Of a stretch of DNA of 33,793 nt, positions 23,714-32,924 are shown piece after piece. How positions within the stretch are numbered: the first letter of the stretch is position 1; every line of letters begins with the position of its first letter. The position numbers were made by a program, and so were the translations under genes. The notes below the pieces were generated by a model. It was not told where the DNA came from. It was given only the letters and a program-made list of their open reading frames with translations, and did no database searches. The stretch is from an uncultured Deferribacteraceae bacterium (lineage in GTDB: Bacteria > Chrysiogenota > Deferribacteres > CAMZNJ01): positions 1-33,793 of the forward strand of contig CAMZNJ010000020.1 of NCBI GenBank assembly GCA_947313825.1, read 5' to 3'.

Positions 23714-25027
23714 CTACCTACCACCAGTGTTGTAACCACGGGAAGAGGACTTCTTGAGGAAGCCAGAGTAGTGGTTGCTCAACATGTGGGATTCTATTTT
23801 GCTGAGGGTATCAAGGGATACGCTCACGAGGATAAGTATTGTTGTGCCCCCCATGTGAATGGGTAGCCCCATGCGGTTCAGTAAGAACTGCGGGATAATG
23901 GCTATGGCAACGGTGTAAATCGCACCGACAAACGTTAAACGCGTAATAACATGGTTGAGGTAGAAAGCCGTACTTTCTCCAGGGCGATAACCCGGAACAA
24001 CACCACCAGATTTCTGTATGTTCTCAGCAAGATCGTCGGGATTGAAGATAATCGCCGTGTAAACAAAGCTGAAGAATATTATCAACGATGCGAAAACAAT
24101 GTAGTAAACGAGTGAGTCGCCATTGAAGTACGCCGCAAGTTTTTGCATGGTCGGGTTGGTGGAGAACGTTGCAACAGTCATGGGGAAGGAGAGGAGTGCC
24201 GAGGAGAAGATGATGGCAATAACACCGGATATGTTCACTTTCAACGGAAGGTATGATGAGTTTGCACGGGAAGCCATACCTGACGCACGTACGTATTGAA
24301 TAGGCACGCGACGTTGACCGCTTTCGATGAATACGACGAATGTTAGAACTAGCAAGAGTAGAACAACTGCTAAGATAATAACGGTAATGCCAAGTTCGCC
24401 TGTGTTTACGATGTTGTAGGTGTTCATGATGTCGCGGGGCAACTGGGAGAGGATACCCGCAAGGATGAGCATGGACATACCGTTACCAACGCCATGAATG
24501 GTGATTTTTTCGCCTAGCCACATGAGGAAGATGGTACCGGTGGTAAGTGTGGTGGCGATTAGTAGTGTGAAGAATAGTCCGTCGTAAAGGAGTATGGACT
24601 GACCGTTGTAAGCACCGAAGCTGGAGAGTCCTGTGGCAACGGCGAACCCTTGGCTAAACGCGAGAACAACTGCAAGGTAGCGAGTGTAGCGAGTGATTAC
24701 TTCACGCCCTTCAGTGCCTGTTTTTTTGAGTTCGGCTAATCGGGGTATGACAACAGACATGAGCTCCATGAGGATGGAGGCTGAGATGTAGGGCATTACT
24801 CCAAGCCCAAAAATGGTCAACTGGCTTAGTGCTCCACCTGTGAATAGGTTGAAGAAGTTGAATAGTGTACCGCCGTTACTTTCGAAAAGTGCCGACAGTG
24901 CTGCGGAGTTTACTCCGGGTGTTGGGATATGTAGCCCAAACGAGAATACGACTAGAAGTGTCAGAGTAAATGCGATTCTACGACGCAACTCTGGTATTTT
25001 AAATATACTTTCAACGGTTTTTAGCAT
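23714..25027 (-). CDS. secY: Protein translocase channel subunit SecY
   Basis: The 437-residue membrane protein has about ten hydrophobic segments and the SecY hallmarks: the first helix and plug region with GLHIPTPGVN, YISASILMELM in the second helix, QRRVPIQY in the cytoplasmic loop, and PGYRPGESTAFYLN. It forms the protein-conducting channel of the inner membrane with SecE and SecG. The start follows an AGAGG ribosome binding site. It is separated from rplO by an unusual 464-bp gap but runs straight into adk. Confidence 0.96.
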   Translation of the reverse strand: MLKTVESIFKIPELRRRIAFTLTLLVVFSFGLHIPTPGVNSAALSALFESNGGTLFNFFNLFTGGALSQLTIFGLGVMPYISASILMELMSVVIPRLAELKKTGTEGREVITRYTRYLAVVLAFSQGFAVATGLSSFGAYNGQSILLYDGLFFTLLIATTLTTGTIFLMWLGEKITIHGVGNGMSMLILAGILSQLPRDIMNTYNIVNTGELGITVIILAVVLLLLVLTFVVFIESGQRRVPIQYVRASGMASRANSSYLPLKVNISGVIAIIFSSALLSFPMTVATFSTNPTMQKLAAYFNGDSLVYYIVFASLIIFFSFVYTAIIFNPDDLAENIQKSGGVVPGYRPGESTAFYLNHVITRLTFVGAIYTVAIAIIPQFLLNRMGLPIHMGGTTILILVSVSLDTLSKIESHMLSNHYSGFLKKSSSRGYNTGGR

Positions 25028-25491
25028 CCCGCACCTCTTCAGATTAATAACTATATTTTTATATTTTAATCAGTAAAACAAGTTGTATTTTTCGTGTAGT
25101 CTTTCGACTAATAATAATTGTACATCATTAAGCCACCTGAATGCTACAACTATTTGGGTAAGTTGTGTTTCTGGGTGGTCGTTTGGCAACCTTGCACAGT
25201 GTGTTCCGTGTGTGTCAGTGTTGCACTGCGTGTGTTCCGTGCGTGTCGGTGTTGCACTGCGTGTGTTCCGTGCGTGTCAGTGTTGCACAGCGTGTCAGTG
25301 TTGCACTGTGTGTCAGTGTTGCACTGTGTGTGTTCCGTGCGTGTCAGTGTTGCACAGCGTGTGTTCCGTGTGTGTCAGTGTTGCACAGCGTGTGTTCCGT
25401 GTGTTCCGTGTGTTCCGTGTGCTGTTCATTGCAATACATGGCACCTGAGACTGTAGCCTCTGGCACCATATATTATGCATAGTTTGTGTGG
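25028..25491. other. 464-bp gap between rplO and secY, mostly minisatellite
   Basis: These two genes are normally close together. The half next to secY is AT-rich and contains a small hairpin (TAGTC, four bases, GACTA at 25097-25110), which on the transcribed strand has a GAAA tetraloop. The other half is the minisatellite listed separately. The AT-rich part could hold a promoter for secY-adk-map, but no clear boxes are seen. Plus-strand frames through the repeat are Cys-rich artefacts. Confidence 0.7.
25202..25419. repeat. Composite minisatellite with 31-, 18- and 9-bp units
   Basis: The array reads as three 31-bp units (25202-25294), two 18-bp units (25295-25330, TCAGTGTTGCACTGTGTG), two more 31-bp units (25331-25392) and three 9-bp units TGTTCCGTG (25393-25419). 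The 31-bp unit is a 13-bp part beginning TGTTCCGTG plus the 18-bp part, so the array shows nested expansion of its own pieces. Copies differ at few positions. Confidence 0.95.
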
Positions 25492-25932
25492 TTAGCCCAC
25501 AGTTCCGCCGGCAGCTTCGATTTTCGCTTTAGCCCCAGCACTAACCTTGTCCACGGATATGGTTAGTTTTTTGTCGAGTTCGCCGTTACCGAGAACTTTG
25601 ACGCGTTTTGTTGATGCGGGTATTAGTCCTACAGCTACTAGTGTTTCTTTGTTGACTACGTCGCCAGCTTGGAACTTGACGTTTAGTATTGTAAGGTTAA
25701 TTTCTGCATAAACTTTGGCGAATCGTTTGTTGTTGAAGCCAAATTTTGGCAAACGCCTGTGTAGAGGCATCTGTCCGCCTTCGAATCCTTTGGGGATGTT
25801 GTGTCCTGAGCGTGATTTTTGCCCTTTGTTGCCGCGTCCTGATGTGGTACCTAGTCCACTACCAGTACCACGACCGACACGCTTTCTCCCTTTTCTGGAG
25901 CCTTCGGCAGGTCTTAAGTCGTGTAATTCCAT
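25492..25932 (-). CDS. rplO: Large ribosomal subunit protein L15
   Basis: The 146-residue protein begins [20 protein letters not shown] and contains the Gly-rich basic L15 start ([20 protein letters not shown]) and [12 protein letters not shown]15 is a late assembly protein of the 50S subunit. It starts 24 bp after rpsE; rpmD, which normally lies between them, is absent. Confidence 0.97.
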   Translation of the reverse strand: MELHDLRPAEGSRKGRKRVGRGTGSGLGTTSGRGNKGQKSRSGHNIPKGFEGGQMPLHRRLPKFGFNNKRFAKVYAEINLTILNVKFQAGDVVNKETLVAVGLIPASTKRVKVLGNGELDKKLTISVDKVSAGAKAKIEAAGGTVG

Positions 25933-25956
25933 AATTATAGCCCTCTAAAATACCTT

Positions 25957-26448
25957 TTAACCTATTATTTCTTTAACAGATTTGCCACGAATGTGTGCAA
26001 CTTCGTCCAGTGTTGAGATCCTGTCAAAGCCGTCCATAGCAGCGTACAGAGAGTTGTAGTAGTTTCTGCTACGTAGGGACTTCGTGAGGATATTTTTCAC
26101 TCCAGCAAGTTCTAGTAGGGGACGAATGGATCCACCAGCGATAATACCTGTACCGGGCGATGCAGGTTTCATTAGGATTTCGGATGCTCCGAATTTTCCT
26201 ATTATTTCGTGTGGAATAGTGTCGTTTACTAGTGGAATTGCTACCATGCTTTTTTTAGCACTGTCTAGAGCCTTGCGAATGGCATCGGGCACTTCACGTG
26301 CTTTGCCGTATCCAACGCCTACGTTGCCGTTCATGTCGCCGACTACAACGGTAGCTGTGAATCGGAAGATCCGTCCACCTTTTACAACCTTCACGACCCT
26401 GCCCACATGGACAACCTTGTCGTATAATTCTTGTTGATTATCAATCAT
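25957..26448 (-). CDS. rpsE: Small ribosomal subunit protein S5
   Basis: The 163-residue protein has the double-stranded-RNA-binding-like N-terminal half (VVKGGRIFRFTATVVVGDMN, GVGYGKAREVPDAIRKA) and the C-terminal SPGTGIIAGGSIRPLLELAG. S5 contributes to decoding accuracy and mRNA entry. Its ATG lies 21 bases after rplR. Confidence 0.97.
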   Translation of the reverse strand: MIDNQQELYDKVVHVGRVVKVVKGGRIFRFTATVVVGDMNGNVGVGYGKAREVPDAIRKALDSAKKSMVAIPLVNDTIPHEIIGKFGASEILMKPASPGTGIIAGGSIRPLLELAGVKNILTKSLRSRNYYNSLYAAMDGFDRISTLDEVAHIRGKSVKEIIG

Positions 26449-26469
26449 GTTAAACCATCCCTTCTGCCA

Positions 26470-26838
26470 TTAGAACTGTAGTCCAGCTTCACGAGCAGAG
26501 TCCGCAAGTACTTTAATATTACCGTGATAAAGGTTTCCACCCCTATCGAAAACAACTCGACTAATGCCGTTATCTTTGGCACGTTTTGCAAGATTTGTTC
26601 CCACTTTTTTAGAAACGTCCACGTTGAGGCTTGCAGTCTCTTTGGCGGAGCGAAACCCCTTTTCGAGGGATGACGCACTTGCGAGAGTGATGCCTCGCGA
26701 GTCGTCTATAATTTGAGCATAAATATGCAAGTTGCTTTTAAAGACAGCTAAGCGAGGGCATTCGGGTGTTCCGCTTATTTTGGAACGTATGCGTACCCTG
26801 CGTCTCTGCTTTAGCTTGTAAGATTTGCTAACAGCCAT
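26470..26838 (-). CDS. rplR: Large ribosomal subunit protein L18
   Basis: The 122-residue protein shows the L18 pattern: [20 protein letters not shown], then [14 protein letters not shown], and the C-terminal [20 protein letters not shown]18 brings 5S rRNA into the 50S subunit with L5. It is spaced 22 bp from rplF and from rpsE. Confidence 0.97.
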   Translation of the reverse strand: MAVSKSYKLKQRRRVRIRSKISGTPECPRLAVFKSNLHIYAQIIDDSRGITLASASSLEKGFRSAKETASLNVDVSKKVGTNLAKRAKDNGISRVVFDRGGNLYHGNIKVLADSAREAGLQF

Positions 26839-26860
26839 ATCACCTAACTCCTAATAGTTT

Positions 26861-27400
26861 TTATTTCTTCGCGGATTTACCCGCTTTCCTGCGAACATGT
26901 TCGCCAGCATAACGTACGCCTTTGCCCAAGTAGGGTTCAGGTGGGCGAATGGAGCGAATATCCGCTGCAACTTGACCGACCAAAGCTTTGTCAATCCCTG
27001 AAATGGCAACTTTGGTGTTACCGTTTAGGGTAAAGAGTATCCCTTCGGGAGCTTTGAATAGTACAGGGTGCGAGAATCCTAGTGCGAGGTCGAGGTCTTT
27101 CCCTTTTAGGGCAGCCCTGTAACCGACACCGCGTAGTTCGAGTTCTTTGGTGAAGCCAGAGGAAACACCTTGAACCATGTTTGCAACAAGGGTTCTGTAC
27201 AGTCCGTGCATGCTTTTGGCAGGTTTACTGTCATCTTTTCTTGTGAGTACAATTTCGTTTTCTTCAATTTTTACCGTAATCTCTGGTGAAACGCGTTGTT
27301 GAAGTTTCCCTTTTGGTCCTTCTACAACAACTTCGTTACCAGATTGACTTACCCGAACACCAGACGGTATGGCGATGGGCATCTTGCCTATCCTAGACAT
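26861..27400 (-). CDS. rplF: Large ribosomal subunit protein L6
   Basis: The 179-residue protein begins MSRIGKMPIAIPSGVRV and ends with the L6 signature PEPYLGKGVRYAGEHVRRKA. L6 lies near the factor-binding region of the 50S subunit. It starts 16 bp after rpsH. Confidence 0.97.
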   Translation of the reverse strand: MSRIGKMPIAIPSGVRVSQSGNEVVVEGPKGKLQQRVSPEITVKIEENEIVLTRKDDSKPAKSMHGLYRTLVANMVQGVSSGFTKELELRGVGYRAALKGKDLDLALGFSHPVLFKAPEGILFTLNGNTKVAISGIDKALVGQVAADIRSIRPPEPYLGKGVRYAGEHVRRKAGKSAKK

Positions 27401-27416
27401 ATATTATTCCCCCACT

Positions 27417-27815
27417 TTACCATATCTGGCAAACGTATTCGCCACCGATATTTTCTTTTATACAATTTTTGAGAGTTTTGAGTCCTTGGGAGGTGGAAAT
27501 GATTCCGTGTCCAAGTCCGCCCAAAACTGGTTTTAGGGACTTCTTGTCAGAGTAGATACGACAGCCGGGTCGGCTAATGCGTTTCAATCCCTTAATGACT
27601 GGAGCTCCTTCAGTGGAGTACTTCAGCCTGATGATAATAGTTTTATAACTACCTGTAGATATAACTCTAAAATCCTCTATGTAACCTTCCTCTCTAAAAA
27701 TAGAAGCGATACCCTCTTTCATCTTAGAGTGAGGAACTCTAACTTCGAAATGCTTAGCCATGTGAGCATTTCGGATACGACTGAGCATGTCAGCAATAGG
27801 GTCAGTTAATCTCAT
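27417..27815 (-). CDS. rpsH: Small ribosomal subunit protein S8
   Basis: The 132-residue protein begins MRLTDPIADMLSRIRNAHMA and ends with GLKTLKNCIKENIGGEYVCQIW, where the GG-E cluster is the usual S8 end. S8 binds helix 21 of 16S rRNA and in some bacteria represses the spc operon. It is separated from rpsN by a 179-bp gap rather than the few bases typical here. Confidence 0.97.
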   Translation of the reverse strand: MRLTDPIADMLSRIRNAHMAKHFEVRVPHSKMKEGIASIFREEGYIEDFRVISTGSYKTIIIRLKYSTEGAPVIKGLKRISRPGCRIYSDKKSLKPVLGGLGHGIISTSQGLKTLKNCIKENIGGEYVCQIW

Positions 27816-27877
27816 TTTACTCTCCTACTCGTTTTCTAGTTAGTCGTGCATGTGCACGCGTCTGTTAATTCGTCGTA

Positions 27878-27901
27878 TTTCTGCACTTTAGTGTGCAGAA
27901 A
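27878..27901 (-). promoter_or_regulatory. Perfect 9-bp hairpin in the gap between rpsN and rpsH
   Basis: TTTCTGCAC (27878-27886) and GTGCAGAAA (27893-27901) pair perfectly around a six-base loop. No U-run follows on the transcribed strand, so a processing site, partial terminator or S8-binding mimic is more likely than an intrinsic terminator. The rest of the 179-bp gap holds nothing recognisable. Confidence 0.5.
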
Positions 27902-27994
27902 GCTTGCTTTAGTGTGCTCTGTGTTTTGCCAGCTTTGTCAAGTTTTGTTTAGTAGCTGAAGCCACCGTAACATCTTGATTAGCGGGGTAAAACT

Positions 27995-28180
27995 CTACCA
28001 GCTACCTTTGCGAACCCCAGGGATTTCGCCCTTGGATGCGTAGGTTCTGAAACAGATACGGCACATGTTAAAGCGTCTTAAAAAGGCACGGGGTCTGCCA
28101 CAAACGGGGCAACGATTATAATCGCGAACCTTAAACTTATTCTTCTTAAAAATATGATTATACTTAGCTTTAGTAGCCAC
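27995..28180 (-). CDS. rpsN: Small ribosomal subunit protein S14, zinc-binding short type
   Basis: The 61-residue protein has the four zinc ligands as CPVC and CRIC and ends [11 protein letters not shown], the short zinc-type S14. It joins the 30S head late in assembly. The start follows a GGAGG site, 12 bp after rplE. Confidence 0.97.
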   Translation of the reverse strand: MATKAKYNHIFKKNKFKVRDYNRCPVCGRPRAFLRRFNMCRICFRTYASKGEIPGVRKGSW

Positions 28181-28192
28181 TACAACCTCCTA

Positions 28193-28741
28193 TTAATCTT
28201 CAGCCTTTGCGAAAGGCATCCCAAGGTATGTCAATAGCGAACGTGCCTCTTCGTCTGTTTTTGCAGAGGTAACGATTGCAACGTCCATACCGCGAACTTT
28301 GTCAATTTTGTCATAATCGATCTCAGGGAAAATAATCTGTTCCTTGAGTCCTAGTGTGTAGTTTCCACGACCGTCGAAAGCGGTATCGCTCACACCTCTG
28401 AAGTCCCTTACTCGGGGCAGGGAGATGTGTATTAGACGTTCGAGGAATTCGTACATAGCATTGCCACGCAGGGTTGTTTTGCAACCGATGGGCATACCTT
28501 CACGGAGTTTGAATCCCGCAATGGAGTTTTTCGCTAGTGTAACAACAGGCTTTTGACCGGCAATGAGCGTCATGTCGCCCACGGCACCGTCAAGGGCTTT
28601 GCGATTTTGCACAGCCTCGCCAACTCCCGTATTGAGCACTATTTTTTCCAACTTGGGAACCATCATAGTGCTTTTGTAGGAGTAATCTTTCATTAGTTGA
28701 GAGACTACTTCTTTTTTGTACTTTTCTTTTAAAAAGCTCAT
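28193..28741 (-). CDS. rplE: Large ribosomal subunit protein L5
   Basis: The 182-residue protein carries L5 signatures: [20 protein letters not shown], then [10 protein letters not shown] and [21 protein letters not shown]5 binds 5S rRNA and contacts S13 across the subunit bridge. The ATG at 28741, eleven bases after GGAG, fits the family start better than an in-frame GTG four codons upstream, which overlaps that site. Confidence 0.96.
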   Translation of the reverse strand: MSFLKEKYKKEVVSQLMKDYSYKSTMMVPKLEKIVLNTGVGEAVQNRKALDGAVGDMTLIAGQKPVVTLAKNSIAGFKLREGMPIGCKTTLRGNAMYEFLERLIHISLPRVRDFRGVSDTAFDGRGNYTLGLKEQIIFPEIDYDKIDKVRGMDVAIVTSAKTDEEARSLLTYLGMPFAKAED

Positions 28742-28774
28742 ACCCTTAATCACTCCAATATTAAGACGCTTTGC

Positions 28775-29095
28775 TTACTTGATTATAGTTCCGCAAGAGC
28801 GACAAAACCTTTTCTTCGAACCTTTTTCTTCTTTGATGCCCAAGCGAACGCCTTTGCTGCATTTTGAGCAGTAGTACATTGCGTTGGATATGTCTATGGG
28901 GAGGGTTTTTTCGATAATTCCCCCTTCAGTGTGTACTTGGTTAGGTTTTTGGTGGCGTTTTACAACGTTCACCCCTTCCAGCAAAATTTTGCCACGCTCT
29001 TTGAAGATGTGTATAACTTTGCTTTCAACACCTTTGTATTTGCCTGCTGTAACAACAACAGGGTCATCTTTCTTGAACTTGTACTTAACAGCCAT
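28775..29095 (-). CDS. rplX: Large ribosomal subunit protein L24
   Basis: The 106-residue protein has the KOW motif (DPVVVTAGKYKGVESKVIHI) and the L24 segment EGVNVVKRHQKP. The C-terminus adds two Cys pairs (CSKC and CRSC), as in zinc-ribbon-bearing L24 of some lineages. L24 starts assembly of the 50S subunit. Confidence 0.97.
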   Translation of the reverse strand: MAVKYKFKKDDPVVVTAGKYKGVESKVIHIFKERGKILLEGVNVVKRHQKPNQVHTEGGIIEKTLPIDISNAMYYCSKCSKGVRLGIKEEKGSKKRFCRSCGTIIK

Positions 29096-29117
29096 AATTT
29101 CGTAAACCTCGTTTCTC

Positions 29118-29489
29118 TTATATGATTTCCGGAGCCATAGAAACTATTTTCATGGAGCCTGATGCACGCAATTCGCGGGCAACGGGACCGAAAACACGAG
29201 TTCCCACAGGCTCTAAAGTAGTTTTGTTTACTATGACCGCAGCGTTATCGTCAAACTTAACGTAAGACCCATCGCTACGACGGCACTCCTTCACAGTGCG
29301 TACTATAATAGCCTTAACAACGGAACCCTTCTGAACATTGGAGTCGGGGGAAACCTTTTTTACGCTACATACAATAACATCGCCGATGCTAGCAACACGG
29401 CGTTTTGAGCCACCTAGCACTTTGATGCACATTATCTCTTTGGCTCCGGAGTTATCCACAACCTTTAGCCTTGATTGAACCTGAATCAT
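29118..29489 (-). CDS. rplN: Large ribosomal subunit protein L14
   Basis: The 123-residue protein begins [20 protein letters not shown] and contains the L14 segments [20 protein letters not shown] and [15 protein letters not shown]14 forms part of an intersubunit bridge. It lies between rpsQ and rplX with short spacers. Confidence 0.97.
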   Translation of the reverse strand: MIQVQSRLKVVDNSGAKEIMCIKVLGGSKRRVASIGDVIVCSVKKVSPDSNVQKGSVVKAIIVRTVKECRRSDGSYVKFDDNAAVIVNKTTLEPVGTRVFGPVARELRASGSMKIVSMAPEII

Positions 29490-29536
29490 CTTCTAATACT
29501 CCTAGTAAACATAATGAATTTACTAAAACTCTGAAG

Positions 29537-29812
29537 CTATTTAGTAGCTTCTGCTTCAGCAGAGTGGGACAATACATTGAGCAAACGCCAGCATTTGTCT
29601 TTACTTAGTGGTCGTGTTTCAACAATTTCCACAATATCGCCTAAGCGAGCTTTAGAGTTTTCGTCGTGTACTTTGTAACGTTTGCTTACGCGAACATATT
29701 TTTTGTACAACGGGTGTTGTTTTCTGTCTTCGACAAGTACAACAACGGTTTTCTGCATCTTATCACTAACAACAGTACCTTTACGCACTTTGCGTCTATT
29801 CGTTCTTTCCAT
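29537..29812 (-). CDS. rpsQ: Small ribosomal subunit protein S17
   Basis: The 91-residue protein has the S17 OB-fold core: [20 protein letters not shown], then [19 protein letters not shown] and [17 protein letters not shown]. The ATG at 29812 is chosen because GAGG lies upstream, inside the end of rpmC, and because family homology starts here. The frame is open for 30 more codons upstream, but these only overlap rpmC. A short C-terminal tail rich in Ala, Glu and Thr follows the fold. Confidence 0.96.
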   Translation of the reverse strand: MERTNRRKVRKGTVVSDKMQKTVVVLVEDRKQHPLYKKYVRVSKRYKVHDENSKARLGDIVEIVETRPLSKDKCWRLLNVLSHSAEAEATK

Positions 29813-29816
29813 GAAA

Positions 29817-30011
29817 CTATACCTCAAGCTCTTTCTGACTAATGGCAGTTTTGATACGTGCAATATCTTTACGTGCTTTGCCAAAGAAAGAGACGTCAGC
29901 AAATTCTCCTGAGTGTGCTTTCATGCGATTTTCGAAGATATCTTTACGCAACTTGAGCTCCTCTTTTTTCAAATCTGCTATACTCATTTTTTCAAACTTT
30001 TCAAATGACAT
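29817..30011 (-). CDS. rpmC: Large ribosomal subunit protein L29
   Basis: The 64-residue two-helix protein has the L29 features [20 protein letters not shown] and [19 protein letters not shown]. It sits at the tunnel exit beside L23, where SRP and trigger factor dock. Only four bases separate it from rpsQ and 19 from rplP. Confidence 0.94.
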   Translation of the reverse strand: MSFEKFEKMSIADLKKEELKLRKDIFENRMKAHSGEFADVSFFGKARKDIARIKTAISQKELEV

Positions 30012-30030
30012 AATTATACCTCAGCCTCGG

Positions 30031-30465
30031 CTAAGAAACTTGAGCCGAACTAGCGTTTGACTCTTTCTTAATGAATTTTGTTTTAACAGGCAGTTTGTGC
30101 GATGCCCTTCTGAAGGCTTCCCTTGCTTGTTCTTCTGTAACTCCGCCGAGTTCGTAAATAACGATACCCTCTTTTACAGGTGCTGCGTACCATTCAACAG
30201 GTCCTTTACCTTTACCCATGCGAACTTCAGCGGGGCGTTTGGTGATAGGTTTGTGGGGGAAAATTCTGATGGTAAGGTTACCGCCACGTTTTAGGTATCT
30301 GTTGATGGTAATACGTGCTGCTTCGATTTGTCGTCCTGTAATCTTAGCTTTGGAGTCGGATATTAAACCGTAATCTCCGTACACAAGGGTATTACCTTTG
30401 GTCGCTTTCCCTTTGATGCGGCCTTTGTGTTGCTTCCTATATTTTGTTCTACTTGGCATCAACAT
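30031..30465 (-). CDS. rplP: Large ribosomal subunit protein L16
   Basis: The 144-residue protein begins [19 protein letters not shown] and has the L16 core [20 protein letters not shown] and [19 protein letters not shown]16 helps organise the A site. GAGGAG precedes the ATG, which lies 17 bases inside the end of rpsC, so the two are translationally coupled. Confidence 0.97.
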   Translation of the reverse strand: MLMPSRTKYRKQHKGRIKGKATKGNTLVYGDYGLISDSKAKITGRQIEAARITINRYLKRGGNLTIRIFPHKPITKRPAEVRMGKGKGPVEWYAAPVKEGIVIYELGGVTEEQAREAFRRASHKLPVKTKFIKKESNASSAQVS

Positions 30466-31147
30466 TTTTAGCTACTCCTCGGGAAGCAGAGTGTTGTTTC
30501 TGCAACCTTTCTTTGTTGTCAAGGATTTCGCCTTTGAAAATCCAAACTTTGATGCCGATGATGCCGTAAGTTGTGAGAGACTCAGCAACGCCGTAGTCAA
30601 CATCAGCACGTAGTGTTTGTAGTGGAACGCGTCCACGAATGTACCATTCGGTACGTGCAATGTCGGCACCAGCGAGGCGACCGGACACCGATACTCGAAT
30701 CCCCTGTGCACCACTTTTGAGGGCTTGCAAAACAGTACGTTTCATCGCACGTCTAAAGGCGATACGGCGTTGAAGCTGTTGTGCTATATTTTCTGCAACG
30801 AGGATAGCGTTAATCTCGGGGCGTTTAACCTCTTTGATTACGAGAATGATTTCGTGGCTAGTGTATTTGCCGACCATGCGTTTGAGCATGTCGATTTCGG
30901 CACCTTTCTTGCCGATAACAAGACCGGGTCGACTGGTGTGAATGGTAATACGGATTCTATTCCCCATGCGTTCGATACCTATCTCAGCAATGCCTGCCGA
31001 GAAGAGATGACCTTTGAGGAATTTTCTTATTCTGATATCTTCTAGAACATTCTTGGCGTAAGTGCGTTTGTTGGAAACGTACCAGTTGGAGCTCCAATTT
31101 TTGTTTACGCCTAAACGGAATGCTGTAGGGTTAACTTTACGTCCCAC
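30449..31147 (-). CDS. rpsC: Small ribosomal subunit protein S3
   Basis: The 232-residue protein begins [20 protein letters not shown] and has a KH domain with the RNA-binding GxxG loop ([11 protein letters not shown]) and the C-terminal S3 segment [20 protein letters not shown]3 lines the mRNA entry channel. The start codon is GTG, overlapping the rplV stop by one base (TAGTG), with GAGG upstream. Confidence 0.97.
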   Translation of the reverse strand: MGRKVNPTAFRLGVNKNWSSNWYVSNKRTYAKNVLEDIRIRKFLKGHLFSAGIAEIGIERMGNRIRITIHTSRPGLVIGKKGAEIDMLKRMVGKYTSHEIILVIKEVKRPEINAILVAENIAQQLQRRIAFRRAMKRTVLQALKSGAQGIRVSVSGRLAGADIARTEWYIRGRVPLQTLRADVDYGVAESLTTYGIIGIKVWIFKGEILDNKERLQKQHSASRGVAKNVDAK

Positions 31148-31500
31148 TATTGCACCTCACTTTTATCTGAAAGAACGACTCTTACATGAGCAGTAGGTTT
31201 GTGGATTGCACTTGCCCTACCGTAAGCTCTAGGCATGTACCTTTTGAGCGGTGGTCCAGCGTCCACGGTTATTTCGCTAATGTAGAGTCTGTTTGTATCG
31301 TAAAATTTCACATTCTCTTCTGCGTTAGCAACGGCAGAGTGAATAGTTTTTAGGATAATTCCAGCACCTTTGGTCGGAGTGTATTTCAATAGGGCCAATG
31401 CATCTTCGACACCCTTGCCACGAACAGCGTTAGCAACGAGGCGTGCCTTGCGAGGAGAGACTCTTTGATACTTTGTAACAGCTTTAGCTACCATTTTCAT
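31147..31500 (-). CDS. rplV: Large ribosomal subunit protein L22
   Basis: The 117-residue protein has the L22 segment [19 protein letters not shown], the tunnel hairpin region and the end [21 protein letters not shown]22 extends a loop into the exit tunnel, the site of some macrolide resistance changes. The first ATG is listed; a second ATG two codons later is also possible. Confidence 0.97.
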   Translation of the reverse strand: MKMVAKAVTKYQRVSPRKARLVANAVRGKGVEDALALLKYTPTKGAGIILKTIHSAVANAEENVKFYDTNRLYISEITVDAGPPLKRYMPRAYGRASAIHKPTAHVRVVLSDKSEVQ

Positions 31501-31502
31501 AC

Positions 31503-31787
31503 CTACCTTCTCTTCATTTTCTTATCATCTTTCTTGTGTCCACGATAGGTACGGGTTAGGGAGAATTCCCCTAGTTTGTGTCCCACCATGTTTTCGCTGA
31601 TGTAAATAGGGATAAATTTGTGTCCGTTGTGGACAGCAAAGGTAAGTCCTATCATATCAGGGCTAACAGTACTACGTCTTGACCATGTTTTGATAACAGT
31701 TTTGCTATCGCCAGATGCAGCTGCTGCTTCTACTTTTTTCTGCAAGTGTTTGTCAATAAAAGGACCTTTTTTCAACGATCTAGGCAC
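31503..31787 (-). CDS. rpsS: Small ribosomal subunit protein S19
   Basis: The 94-residue protein begins [20 protein letters not shown] and contains [20 protein letters not shown] and the S19 signature [20 protein letters not shown]19 forms a complex with S13 in the 30S head. It follows rplB by 11 bp. Confidence 0.98.
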   Translation of the reverse strand: MPRSLKKGPFIDKHLQKKVEAAAASGDSKTVIKTWSRRSTVSPDMIGLTFAVHNGHKFIPIYISENMVGHKLGEFSLTRTYRGHKKDDKKMKRR

Positions 31788-31798
31788 AGTTCCCTCCC

Positions 31799-32626
31799 CT
31801 ACCTTTTCCTAGCAGTAACAATGTACTTGCTGGAAGGTTTGTTCTTTTTACGTGTTTTGTAACCTTTTGTTGGCACTCCCCAAGGTGAAACGGGATGACG
31901 TCCACCAGAGGTCTTACCTTCACCACCACCGTGTGGGTGATCGATTGGGTTCATGGCAACACCACGAACTGTTGGGCGTACACCCATCCAACGTTTGCGT
32001 CCTGCTTTACCAATCTTGACAAGTCCGTGGTCGGAGTTACCAACCTGACCGATGGTTGCACGACATTGCGAAAGTATCAAGCGAACCTCGCCACTAGGTA
32101 GGCGTAGGTAGCAGTAGCGACCCTCTTTCGACAATAGCTGAGCATAGGAGCCAGCGGCACGAACAAGTTGTCCCCCTTTGCCGGGTTTCAGTTCAACATT
32201 GTGAACGATGGTTCCCACAGGGATAGCGTGCAGTGGCAAGCAGTTGCCGGGGCGAATATCTGCCTCTGCACCGTTGCTTACTACATCTCCTACATTTAGG
32301 TTGAGTGGAGCTAGGATGTAGCATTTCTCACCATCTTTGTAGTTGAGTAGTGCGATGAAAGCGGAGCGATTCGGATCGTATTCGACCTGACTTACAACAG
32401 CGGGCACCCCTTCTTTGTTACGTTTAAAGTCGATTATTCTATATTTGCGTTTGTGTCCTCCACCCTGATGGCGAACGGTGATTCTACCGTTGGAGTTACG
32501 TCCTGCCTTCTTGTGGAGCGGAGCCAACAAAGATTTTTCTGGGGTATCAGTTGTTATCTCTTGAAATGAAAGATTTGTTCTGAATCTTACCCCTGGCGAT
32601 GTTGGTTTATAAACTCTTATTCCCAT
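31799..32626 (-). CDS. rplB: Large ribosomal subunit protein L2
   Basis: The 275-residue protein has the L2 hallmarks: [20 protein letters not shown] in the N-terminal half, and [20 protein letters not shown] with the conserved His implicated near the peptidyl transferase centre. The basic end is [12 protein letters not shown]2 is needed for subunit joining. AGAGAGG precedes the ATG. Confidence 0.98.
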   Translation of the reverse strand: MGIRVYKPTSPGVRFRTNLSFQEITTDTPEKSLLAPLHKKAGRNSNGRITVRHQGGGHKRKYRIIDFKRNKEGVPAVVSQVEYDPNRSAFIALLNYKDGEKCYILAPLNLNVGDVVSNGAEADIRPGNCLPLHAIPVGTIVHNVELKPGKGGQLVRAAGSYAQLLSKEGRYCYLRLPSGEVRLILSQCRATIGQVGNSDHGLVKIGKAGRKRWMGVRPTVRGVAMNPIDHPHGGGEGKTSGGRHPVSPWGVPTKGYKTRKKNKPSSKYIVTARKR

Positions 32627-32642
32627 TCTAAAACCTCTCTAC

Positions 32643-32924
32643 TTAAGGGAGCTCAAAGCTCTCGCCTTCCTTCAAAAATATCACTGCTTTCTTGTAGTCT
32701 TGTCGTCTTCCGACAACTTGACCGAAACGTTTTTTCTTGCCGGCACAATGCATGGTGTGAACTTTGTCAACCTTGACATTGAATAGTTCTTCAACGGCAG
32801 TACGAATCTGATATTTGTTTGCCTTGGGATGAACTTTGAAAATAACCTGTTTCCCATCTTCAGACAGGGCAACACTTTTTTCTGTCAAGTGTGGTGAGCG
32901 TATTACATCATAAACTGTTAACAT
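32643..32924 (-). CDS. rplW: Large ribosomal subunit protein L23
   Basis: The 93-residue protein has the L23 features VIRSPHLTEKSVALSEDG and FKVHPKANKYQIRTAVEELF. L23 is the docking site for trigger factor and SRP at the tunnel exit. Its ATG overlaps the rplD stop by one base (TAATG), with GAGGAGG inside the end of rplD. Confidence 0.97.
   Translation of the reverse strand: MLTVYDVIRSPHLTEKSVALSEDGKQVIFKVHPKANKYQIRTAVEELFNVKVDKVHTMHCAGKKKRFGQVVGRRQDYKKAVIFLKEGESFELP

Noticed and set aside
25083-25482. Three long Cys/Val-rich plus-strand frames over the minisatellite
   Set aside because: The 31-bp unit rotates through all three frames, so all are open at once. This is low-complexity sequence, not coding.
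2462-27898. 14-base match ACTTTAGTGTGCAG at 2462 and 27885
   Set aside because: A match of this length is expected by chance about once or more in a window of this size; flanks do not extend it.
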